Of a stretch of 64,000 nucleotides of DNA, positions 1-9,539 are shown one piece after another; the stretch's first letter is position 1; the number at the start of each line of letters is the position of its first letter. The stretch is from Gautieria morchelliformis (Eukaryota > Basidiomycota > Agaricomycetes > Gomphales > Gomphaceae), in assembly GCA_015179125.1 (NCBI GenBank), contig WHVA01000141.1:165879-229878 (forward strand). The letters are read 5' to 3'. A program made the translations under genes and the position numbers. Under the pieces are notes generated by a model. It was not told where the DNA came from, made no database searches, and saw nothing but the letters and a program-made list of their open reading frames with translations.

Positions 1-630
1 CTTTATATTGTCCCAGTATGGCTCATCAGTTTCATAGCAGTGAAATAAGCCTTACTCAATGAGAGCCTCTGCGCAGATTGTCACATCCACTATCATCCCA
101 ATTTTTCAGTGTCTAAAGCAACGTCCATGCGAACATATTACCATGGTGTGCCAGATGTTGTTCAGGTATCCCAGCATCACTTTTTTGAAAGTGCGTTGTT
201 AGAACTACAAGCGACTGAGATGTGCTTTGCCTGGTATGCTTGACCAGTGTTATGTAGCATGCTATTGACTGTTTTGAGACAGGGTATCAAGCACCAACTG
301 TGCTCGTGTCTACAATAAAGCACTGGGACCTGCCGATGCACACCAGTCCAATAATCCAGGTGCATACCCTGATGGCGGCCCTCCATCGCTCACTCTGCCT
401 ACGGATTGGACCTCGTCCATGTCCATGAACAGTGCCGATGTACTGGATGGCTTTTTCTTATTCTCATTGCTGCTTGAAAAGGCTGAGAAGGGAGAGTGCC
501 TGGTTTTAATCCATGATGCGAGTTCACAAAGACTTCATCTGGAAGGGGCCATGCAGGAGAGGAATGCAGCAATCGAAGGATTCGGGCAAGAACTTTACAA
601 CCATGCTTGCGATCTTTGTTGCCACATGTA

Positions 631-1539
631 AGATAGCGGCAGTATAAACTGCGCACCCTCTAAGCGCCCATCTAAGCCATCTCACCAGAACGCTTTCCCT
701 ATTGTAGACACTTGAAATATCAAAAAAGTAAGACCATACGTTTGTTCATAAGACACTATTCGACAACTCTATGGTGCTATTTTGTTGAAATCAAGCTTAT
801 AAAAATTTCTATTGCATGTTTTTTCACTTTTTCATTTCAAAATTCATAAAACGTGATTCCCTGTCCAGGAAACACAAGTTCAATTTTCTGTCCCAGCGAT
901 TTTTGCCGCATCACATAAGCAAATAGCGGATCTTGAATTCTTTTTTCATGGGACACAGTGACGAGTATATATCCCACTCTGACGCTTCAGACTCCGATGC
1001 AGCTCAAGTTTTTGTATACATGAGTAATAAGAAAAATACCAAAGTAGATGATTAAATCGGGGGATGCCCCGAGCGTAGTGAGGGAGGTCCTGATTGGTGC
1101 ACTAAAGCCTCGTTTGTGCATCCAAAATAGTAAATGTGTGTCATGAATTTTATATACCCAAAATTAAAACTGCAACAGCAAGTTACAGAAAGAAAACAGA
1201 AAAATATAGGCAATGAACTATTTACACAAAGTCTGTTGGTTGAAACAAAAATCGACACACCTCAGAAATTGAACCTGCCACACTAACTTCAATTTAGATA
1301 ATCCTTATAACCACTACACCAAACAGACATTAGATAGAGAAAAGTGAAATTTCATGGGTATAGAGTACTACCAAAGTCAATATTGGACTTAGATCAGGCC
1401 CCAAAGTAATATACCATAGCTACCAAGATGTCCTACCGAAATTTGAAAATTCTCCCCGGGCTATTTTCGCCGTCTAAACCCTAACCCTAAGGTGACTAAT
1501 GGGCGCTTAGAGGGTGCGCAGTTTATACTGCCGCTATCT
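631..1539. mobile_element. Non-autonomous TIR DNA transposon, 909 bases, TA target duplication
   Basis: The ends are perfect 41-base inverted repeats (631-671 and 1499-1539) beginning AGATAGCGGCAGTATAAACT. TA stands on both sides (629-630 and 1540-1541). Removing the element plus one TA restores the reading frame of the surrounding CxC5/CxC6 exon, which fixes the insertion point to the base. No transposase frame is visible inside; the interior is AT-rich with no supported ORF. TA duplication and TIRs fit a Tc1/mariner-like or other TA-targeting superfamily, so it is probably a MITE-like deletion derivative mobilised in trans. The superfamily is not assigned. Confidence 0.85.
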
Positions 1540-2185
1540 TACCGAAATCCTGATGGTGGTTGGGGTAGGTTTGGCATCTAGTATTTGACAAGCTCTCACT
1601 AATCTTTCACTTCACACCAGTGAAACTTCAAGGCGCTGTCAGCGATGGCAACGCAATGGGGCATCCCTGCTGTGCAGTTCATGACTGTAAGATCGCTCTA
1701 GGCAACACCAACCGTGACATGTATTGTCCCGTTCATTTGGGCCGGCAGGCCAAGTGTGCTGTAATAAGCTGTGACATGCCACATGCTGAACACTTTCTAA
1801 CCTGCGACCAAGGTTCACATCGTTCTCTAGAGCAAGTCTACAAACAGAAGCAGAAGGCCTTTTTCCACTTTCGGAATAGGATTGCGAAGGGGCCGTCATT
1901 GCACAGCGTGACTACGGACTCTGTGGGACTTGACATCCGAGGAGAAGAGGGATTCCAAGAGGTGGAGGGTGAAGAGACACAGGGGCCCTTTGTAGGAGGG
2001 CCGGCATGTGAATCCAAGCCACTGCAAGGGAATCGGAGGATCCACGCTCAGTTTGGTCGCAGGCGGACTCACAATGAGCAGCTACTGATTAGACCCTGTG
2101 GAGTGATAATCTCACGGGGTCCTTTTTTTGGGTCTGAAGCGATATCTGCAGTGCGGGTATGTACATTTTATTCTGCAGATGCAGT

Positions 2186-2219
2186 GAACTCCTACTGACC
2201 TTTGGCTGAGTAGGAGTTC
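2186..2219 (+). other. Perfect 11-bp stem hairpin across a 3' splice site
   Basis: GAACTCCTACT (2186-2196) and AGTAGGAGTTC (2209-2219) form an 11-bp stem with a 12-base loop. The acceptor that keeps the CxC gene in frame (GAGTAG, intron end 2213) lies in the 3' strand of the stem. Confidence 0.6.
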
Positions 2220-2747
2220 GTGCTAGCCACGTTCCCAACTCGAGAATCAATGCCAGAGGTTTTTTTCTACGATTCTAACTGCAATCTATTAAAACATATC
2301 CGTCACACGCAGTGCCGCCACTTTGATGACACTGCGGTGGTCGTCAATGTGTTTCACTTCAAGTCGAAGCACAAAGAATCCAATGGTTTTTGTCAAGAGA
2401 ACTGCAATCCCGCATTATACCTGGAATTGTACGAGGATGGCGAGTGGATCTTCAACTCATCGATTGCTGAACAGACAAATGTGTGGTTTGGGGGTTTCCT
2501 GGCTATAGTGCGTGAGATGACCACAGTCCGCTTCAATTTTTACCTCGATGAGATGATTAAGAGACGAAACCGGCACGTTGTGGCGGAGCTGGAGCGCAAG
2601 GGACATCAGCCATGGAGGGTGCCTTGGGCGGCATTGTTCCCAGCGGATGGAGAAGGAAAAGAGCATGGAAAGGGGCGGGTGGGTGCAGGGGAGCCTGCCA
2701 TGGGTCAGACAGAGGGGAGAGGTTGGTATGGCATGGTCGTACCTTGA

Positions 2748-3956
2748 GCTGATCCAACTAGCGCTGCAGCGGAGCGCGGCAGGTGAGCAGGAGAATACCA
2801 GTAGATGTATGATGAGGAATACTACGCACGTTGAGTGGGAGGAACGACTGCGACGAGTTGAAAAGCGTGAACGCAGGAAGGTTGTTTTGCGTCACGAGAC
2901 CAAACCCGGTTAGCGAGACGGGCTTGCCGAGGCTTGAAAAAAGAAATATCAAGACGAGTGTCGGCACCCACAACGAGACGACTCACGTCAGAGCTGACTG
3001 CGCAGTGCAGTCCATACACGTTCGCCATCGAATTTGCCCTCCCCGCAGAGTCGCCGCACCGGTGCCCGAAGCCACGGGTGTACAGGCTGATGGGCAAGGC
3101 ATTCACAGAGACCGTGGGCACCACCGACAGCTTCAAGGCATTGACAATTTCAGGATTACCCGGAGAAGATGAGAATTCGAAGTTTTCAAGAAGCTCAATT
3201 AATATCACCTGTATTTCAATGGTTCTGAATCGTTATGAGAGAGAGAATTTCACAAGCCCAGTGGAAAACATACGAGAAGCGCCATCTGGATGCTGGAAGG
3301 TCATCCCCCTGTTCCGTAATCAAGAAATAAGAAAAGCACACACCCGATGCAGCTTCGTGTTCCACTGCTGAACGTTGCGCTGCTGAGCGTTGCGCTGCTG
3401 ACACGTTAGCCTCTCAACCCACTGACGGCGTTGTCCGTACATGTTCAGAGGAGCTGATAGAAGCTCGATGACCCTCCCTCTTAGGTCCTATAGCGGCCAG
3501 ACGGATGTTTCTGGTAGCTGCCAGAGGGTTGGTCCGTGCTCGGGCTTGAGGTGGGGCGTGCGCACACAGTAGTTGGACCTCAATGCACCGCTGTTCGTGA
3601 AGGTCCGATCCCGACGACGAGGCTCCCCAAACGACGACATCGCATCGAGACCTGGAAAGCAGGCTCGAGAGGCACGCTGGAACGTGGTGCGCACAGCTCA
3701 AACGACAGCATACCAGAGATGCTCATGTGCAAGAACGCGTGCGAGCGTGTGTGGGGATGTGCAACTGCCGCACTGGCGCCCGGCGCCCTTGGAGCTCATG
3801 TCGGACTCGAGGGCGAGTGGGGTTTGTGTGCGGTGGGACGGCACGCGCACGGGCGGGGCGTAGATAGAAGGCGGGATGGAGTTGTTTTCATGTCGAAAGG
3901 ACCGAAGGAAATACGGAAATACTGCTGGCTGTGAGATGTCACACTTGTCTGGAAAC
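2748..3956. other. No supported gene
   Basis: Open frames exist on both strands but none shows a recognised domain, convincing splice pattern or start context. A short tandem of GCGTTGCGCTGCTGA-like units lies near 3370-3400. Confidence 0.4.
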
Positions 3957-4300
3957 TATGGCAGACACACCTCATCCACCCCGGCCCCAGATGTACACTG
4001 AATCCTTAACTCCTTGAGACCGGGCCACCGCTCGCAGATGCAGAGGAATCCCTCAATACTCCATGCCGGTAAATTGACCGCGAGTCCCTTTAGGTCAGCG
4101 TTACGCCTCCGCATGGATTCGAGAGAACAGATCAGCCGGGTTTCCCTGGGAGTAGTCCCACTGGAGGTAGGGGGATCAGTTAGGGTCAAATACTGCAGTG
4201 GGCGCTGCGTTCCAAAGAAATATCCGAGGGCTCTGAGATGTCCTGTAAGAGTCTGTAAGAGTGGTAGGGAATCTTGACGGAGAACTTGTTCGAGTTCTCA
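3957..4300 (-). pseudogene. F-box/LRR-like protein fragment
   Basis: The minus strand encodes a continuous leucine-rich frame that includes LPLLQTLTGHLRALGYFF, then PLQYLTLTDPP, LKGLAVNLPAWSIEGFL and RWPGLKELRI. The spacing of leucines and the 'ICERWPGLKEL' phrase resemble the C-terminal scoring region of the many F-box/LRR-type proteins of Agaricomycetes. The frame is closed by a TGA upstream (about 4300), and no F-box is visible, so this is a fragment or an exon of an unresolved gene. Family-level call only, low confidence. Confidence 0.3.
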
Positions 4301-4860
4301 TGGGGATTGAATTATGTTTTGAGCTGGGATCGTCGGGAGGTTATGGAGCGCACCACAGATCAAAGAGCAATCGACGTCTTCATAGGTTAAGCCATGGCAC
4401 GAAAAGGACCGGATCGGAGGTGGATGGTCGATTTCTGCAAGCAGGGGGCAAGCTGCCCCATAGAAGTCGACAATGCATTAGTACACGTTGATGGCGGGCG
4501 CCCAGGCGGATGCAGATCACACATTGTGACATGTCAATCCGTATGGCGAGCATGCCTTCTGTTCTGGAATATGAGGGCGTACTATGTACATGAGGAAGTA
4601 AGGGAATACTACCCAATGTGAGTATGGTGTAGGCTCAGAACAGTGACTCAAGCCCCAGCTCGCTGCAACGCCTTCCACACAAATGGCCTCGGATATAAAA
4701 CTCCAGGGCTTTCGCACCACTGTCGTGAACTGCGCTGCTAGAGGGATTGTACCTGTGGCTGAACCAAGAAGTCGGAAATCAGGTCATAGTCACCTGACAG
4801 CGACTATGGGGACTGCTACGTACTCAGTGTGAAGCTTGCAGTCGAAACTGCTTATGTGTC
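4301..4860. other. No supported gene; possible 3' end of the neighbouring kinase-like gene
   Basis: Only short ORFs are present on either strand. The last exon(s) of the minus-strand alpha-kinase-like gene could end here, but I cannot place an acceptor or stop with confidence. Confidence 0.3.
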
Positions 4861-7179
4861 CCCCGTCGTCCATACCTGTGCACATGGTGAGTCTCATGCC
4901 CACCGGTACGTGTCTTCGCTATCAGACCAACCCTGGAACGCACCTTGGACATCAACAACAATCTCATGGCGGCCAGACTCCACAACTATGTAATGAGCGA
5001 AGGCATTGAGCGTGTCCTCGAAAGGGGTGCATGTTGCAGAGGGAACGATGGGGAAATTGGTGTGTACTAGTCGCCCACTGAGGTAGGGTTGGGCATACCA
5101 CGCCACACTGGGGTTGTCCCTGTCATACCAAATGCACCCTTCGACAACAGTACAGTCTACACAGACCACATCAGTACACAAACAACACCATGCCGCAACC
5201 ACGCACCAGCTAACTGTACTCCTATTGTCTGTGCCTTTTCCTTGAAACGGTTCAGCCACACACTAGTTGTCCCGAGGAGTATGGCCTCATCATGCAGCAT
5301 ATGGTCCAGTGAGTGAGAGTCATGAGGCAGGAAGCACTTAGCGAAATATAATGCCGGTCCCTGTTCTCGAGCGACCAACTGGCAAGCGTTTCACCATGAG
5401 TATCTTTTGAACACCAAAACCATACTCCCACTCACCCGCTGTCCATCCTTATGACACCCAATGACCCTCACCTCATTGTCTACCGTAATTTGACAGGTTC
5501 CATGTATATTGGGGTCCCAATACACGCTGATGTTAACCGCATTGGGATGAGACAAAGCTTGATCATCATCCGCTGCAAACGGTGGCCAACCGACATGATG
5601 TTTCTCAGCGATATATACCATAGTAATGGAATTGTCCTTCTAGGTGAAATTTTCCTGGCCTTGGTTCTCAGCAGCTGCCTCTCCATTGCGAGATGCATCA
5701 AGCCTCTTTCGCAGCTCACTCCAACGACCCTGAGGTGTCTCTCTGCTGTCAATGAACTCGTCTAGAATACCTTGCTCGCGAGCCTGGATGTATAGAGCAC
5801 GTGTCTTGTAAAATGTTGAGCGCACCCATTCCATTCCTGGAAACGCTCCTTTAAAAGTCTCCGATACTTGATGTTCGACGTCAAGCATAATAGTCATGCC
5901 GGTCACATGTTGACAGACATATGTGAATGGCAGCTTCTGAATGGTGGCATTCCGAGTGGAGTTCAGTATGGTACCATCGTTCGTAGGCTCTTTCCCTGTG
6001 AGTTTGATTGCTTTGGCCTGTGGCTGTGATATATTGGACGAGTCAGTTGATGAGCATGTTCGTTTGTGAGTTACTGTGAGTGCAACTTTGTCAGTCACAC
6101 GTCCAATTTCATCTTCCAGCCCCAGACATTGAGTGTCGCACAGTGAAACTTTGCGAAGGAGAACTCGGCCGCTGGTAGGGACGGCTATAGGGAGTTGAAT
6201 TATCTGTGAAACCCATTGCACATGGCGAGGTTCGAAGAAGGAGATAAGGTGGCCGTCTCGAGTACCCAAGCGCTGTATAATCTCTGGATGGTCTGTGAGA
6301 CATAGTTGACCGAGGGACTGGGTCTGCACTCGATGTATCCACGGATGACCTTCATCACCAGCCTGCATGTACGACAGTGAGAATCATGCCAAGGGGACAC
6401 TACGTAGATCACGCACACCATCCCATAAAACCAGTGTAGCTGTTCTTGCTAATGCATTTTGGGCTTTCTGACATTTGAATGTCTCATCTGCCCTTGCCTC
6501 ACGTGCGTGGTGATGTGCAACAAAGGCGCGGCCATAACCAGGAGGAAGGGGTCGTGCATATGTTTGTTTCACACCTACGGAGGGTGGTAGTGATTCCGAG
6601 ACATCTTTAGATGCCGCTGAAGTGTTCCCTGCCGTGTCTGAAACATTTCCAGCAGCGGTGCGTGCATGCGGCAAGCTTAGCCCAGAAATGTCAGCCGAAG
6701 CCAATGGGTGGATTCTGCATCCACCGAGTGTCTTGCAGCAATGTGAACACAAGCGAGGCACCCTTTCGCAAAGTCTATTTGCAATGCGAGGCCGTCCGGT
6801 CTTGGTTTCACACCCAGGTTGGACACAAGTCAGTACCACGGACTCGCCCTTGTCATTCTTTGCCTGTGCAGATTGCCGCATTGCAAAATCCAGCTGAACA
6901 TCTTCCGGCACTTTGTGCAGTGGTGTGGGAGGACCATGTGCAAGGAAGTCATTACATTTTGCACACTAGAAGGAAATATTCCAGGTGAGATGCACTGTAA
7001 TATGGTTCATAGCGTTGTTAAACTCACAATTTGATACCAGCAGTTGAAGTTGCCTATATATTTCCCATTTCCTTTGCCTAACTTGAGGCCCGAATACTCA
7101 CCACCACAACAGCACAAAATGTGACATTCAGGGAGGGGGGTGGCAGATAGTCAGGATAGTATTTATGAGGGCTGGACAT
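4861..7179 (-). pseudogene. Alpha-type (atypical) protein kinase-like protein, apparently broken
   Basis: The putative start is 7179 (protein begins MSSPHKYYPDYLPPP). A Cys-rich N-terminal segment follows (CCCGGEYSG, then CAKCND after an intron whose acceptor is at about 6967, then CVQPGCETK and CSHCC). After a further intron near 6370-6415 the kinase-like part shows MVLVFKRYSW, LYFAKCFLPHDSHSL and, after a 50-base intron near 5155-5210, LNAFAHYIVVESGRHEIVVD followed by VQG. The last phrase matches the C-lobe pattern (AFxHY...DxQG) of fungal alpha-kinases, which phosphorylate Ser/Thr with a fold unlike classical kinases. Breaks: a frame change at a six-G run (7135-7140), an in-frame TAG (5640-5642) and an in-frame TGA (5391-5393). 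The first could be a base-call error; the stops suggest decay or unrecognised introns. The 3' end is uncertain. Confidence 0.6.
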
Positions 7180-8131
7180 GTGCAGTTGGTATGAAGAACA
7201 ACAAGGGGGTCATTCACGGACACAGGTACTAATCATAGTGATTTATTCAAGTCAGACACGCGATCAGAGGAAATTTTATTGCATATGGAGCTGAGTTTTG
7301 ACATGTACGGCAAGGAACGGGGATGGGTTTACTTTGTGGACGCGTTGAGGGTGTCAGTAGATGATGGATCACTGTTTGGCTGCGGCAGTCACAGCCGAGT
7401 CTCCGGGAGTCTCCGGGAGACAGTCTCGCGCAGCGGACCCGATTCTCTGGGTTTGGCACTCAGGCTACGGAAAGTATCCATGTCAGATGTTCAGGCTCAA
7501 TCGATCAGGACTACTTAATCGTCGGTTATAAATTTCTCTTGGCAACAGTCGGAAACAAGTATAAAGTAAGCATGCCAGTCAAGAGACCAATCTCACAGTG
7601 CATGCTCCCGCGCTTGCCCGGCCCAAGAGGACGCGCGTACGCAGGACGAGACGTTGCCAACGAGTCGCCCCTATCCGGCCTAATTACCAACCTGACGTTG
7701 GGTGTTAGGCTCGACTGGGGCGCCTCGATTTCATTGATAGCAGCGTTCTCCAATTCAACAAGGACACTGACATGGCCCTCTGGGCATGAGTGCCTTTATT
7801 CGCGATTTCATCAATAGCGAATTTCAAGGGCTCGAGCTGGAGCGCGAGCACTGAGCTGCAGTACAACGTTGCACTTGCGTACAGAGCAAATTAAACTGTA
7901 ATACCGTGTAAATGTCACTTCAAAACTTGGACTCTGATCCGTCGAGTTGTAGTGAGCAGGGACCCGTTCTGAGGCCAACAAGGATGACAGCTAATGAGAA
8001 CGCCGCAGCAACGCAGAGAACGACTTCGTCTTGAAGTTGATGCGAAGTCAGAAGCGAAGGGTAGCATGCTCTGTAGCGTACCGGTTATTCTGTCAGTGAA
8101 TAGCTTACAGAATAAAACTGCACTACGCACC
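7180..8131. other. No supported gene
   Basis: Short ORFs on both strands lack recognisable domains. A small direct repeat (AGTCTCCGGG twice) sits at about 7397-7420. Confidence 0.4.
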
Positions 8132-8831
8132 TCAGCCCTCTTCCAAATGTTCGTCAACAAACACCGTCCTTGCAAAATCCAAGCTTCGCTCAATTATTGC
8201 CTAGTTGTTCCCTCTTTTCACTCGACCCACTACTCGGCCGATCGCCTGTATATCGATGAAGATCCCGGTCGCAGTCCAATGGTGCGTGGTGACCTCACGA
8301 GTCGTGTCCCGGGCCTCAGTATTGCATGGTTCAACGCAGGCCACCAGGGACCTTCGCTTGTTTGGGATGTTAAGGTGTTCCGCACGCGGGAGCGTAACCT
8401 CTAGTTGTCCGTCGAACATCTGTACCGTTTCTCTGGGCTCATTGGCGCGGCGGGGGGTTTTAACCATAAGTTCACGTGGAGTCAATAGATGCAATTGATT
8501 AAATATAATGCCACCTCGCACAAAATATGTGTCACGGGCTGTAGCTGCTTTGGCCTCGCCCATCGCACTGCATGAAGGGACCTTATCTCCGCCGTTTGCG
8601 ATACGAACTTTGCCCCAGGGTGTCATTGTGATAGGGTAGATTCGGTGCAGGGTGTCGACACCGGTACACTTGCAAGATACTTGCATATCTTGAGCCGAGC
8701 TGCTGCGTCAGGGATGCACGAGCGATTATGCGGTGAACGCGAGTATCGTGTGGGGATCCGTAGTTGATGACAGAGTGCGCAATCCAATAAAACTGACGAC
8801 TTCCTGAATAAGAGACCTCATAGGCTAACAA
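8132..8831 (-). pseudogene. Uncharacterised Agaricomycete-type protein, C-terminal remnant
   Basis: Two minus-strand blocks join into one reading: SGSRQFYWIAHSVINYG and HRIIARASL (about 8650-8831), then TPWGKVRIANGGDK, ARDTYFVRGG, IDIQAIGRVVGRV and, past a TAG, AIIERSLDFARTVFVDEHLE. The layout resembles a lineage-specific basidiomycete protein family, probably transposon-associated, that I cannot name. The stop lies where related sequences, as I recall them, have Trp (a W-A-I-I-D/E-R phrase), so TGG to TAG is likely and this copy looks dead. The upstream part begins at a TTGTTAG acceptor-like site near 8833, so earlier exons may be missing. Confidence 0.35.
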
Positions 8832-8914
8832 AGCACCTTAGTTGGCGTGAGCATCGCGGCGGTTGGCCGTTGGCGGTTGGCGGATTCGATCTCCAAGGAT
8901 AAGCAAGCTGAATC

Positions 8915-9300
8915 GCTTTGCAGTAATTTATTAGTATATATTCGCTGTTACATTACTTTCCTTTGAGGATGTACAACCGTGGACGCGAGCTCATTATTGA
9001 CTGCATGTTGCTAGCTAGCGGCCGACGGTCGACCGACCTTGACGAAAAACGTATTGAAGAGGCATGGTTGCGGGACAGGATGAGCTCACCATGTGTAGTG
9101 ACCCAGGGGATAACCTTCAGATTTGCACATATAAGCACTATACATTCGAATACATCAGCGGGGTGCACGTACATATGTGTTAATCCTGAATCCATTCCCG
9201 CGTTGATCATGCTTCGTCGTTTCTATCCTCTCAACGTCAACACAGCTCTCTTCCTGTGCACTCCGCTTCTTTCAAATCGTAGAAAGGTCGATGGTCCTCA
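8915..9300 (-). repeat. Dispersed repeat copy 1 (partner at 62095-62500, opposite orientation)
   Basis: The reverse complement of this segment aligns along most of its length with 62095-62500 at roughly 80 percent by eye, with several indels. Shared blocks include ATGATCAACGCGGGAATGGA and TGCACCCCGCTGATGTATTC. The minus strand has an 85-codon ORF that is not conserved in frame in the partner. Nature unknown: duplicated gene fragment or old transposon. Confidence 0.65.
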
Positions 9301-9539
9301 CCGTAAGTATTCTGCCAGCCACTGGCAAGGACGGCTTAGAACCAGTGTGAAATATTATTGTATGGATGACTATACTTCACAAGCCGATGTGTTCTGCACC
9401 CATTGAGACTGCGGGGCCATCTCAAGTGAGAGTAAAGCGTATTCGTGTCGCGGGGAGCAAGGCTTTCCATTTTGCTGCGCGACGCTGAGTTGGCCTGCCC
9501 TAAACCGATCACGTGGTCACTAAGGGACGCGCCGCATCA
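9301..9539. other. Upstream region of the Myb/SANT gene
   Basis: No coding feature is supported. It presumably contains the promoter and 5' UTR of the plus-strand gene that starts at 9540; no clear TATA box is seen. Confidence 0.3.

Larger units (their letters stand above)
1..2747 (+). pseudogene. CxC5/CxC6-type protein associated with KDZ transposases, interrupted by a transposon
   Basis: Conceptual exons are about 1-233, 283-630 plus 1542-1564, 1621-2156 and 2214-2747, with 49-57 base GT-AG introns (234-282, 1565-1620, 2157-2213). The first part carries VSSTNCARVYNKAL and a DVLDGFFLFSLLLEKAE stretch followed by HACDLCC, the pattern of the CxC5 cysteine cluster. After the insertion comes DGNAMGHPCCAVHDC with further Cys/His pairs (CxC6). 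The C-terminus has the usual VRFNFYLDEM, then RRNRHVV and GHQPWRVPWAALF. These proteins accompany Kyakuja-Dileera-Zisupton (KDZ) transposons in basidiomycetes; their biochemical role is not established. The reading frame is continuous across the 631-1539 element only if the element and one TA are removed. The N-terminus near position 1 is unclear: an in-frame TAA near 48 suggests another intron or the gene edge. The family call is from motif memory and is fairly secure. Confidence 0.75.

Noticed and set aside
1474-1492. AACCCTAACCCTAAGG, telomere-like repeats
   Set aside because: Only about two and a half units, inside the TIR element, with genes on both sides; not a telomere.
2934-3371. 145-codon plus-strand ORF
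   Set aside because: Overlaps a minus-strand ORF of similar length; no domain, intron logic or start context favours either.
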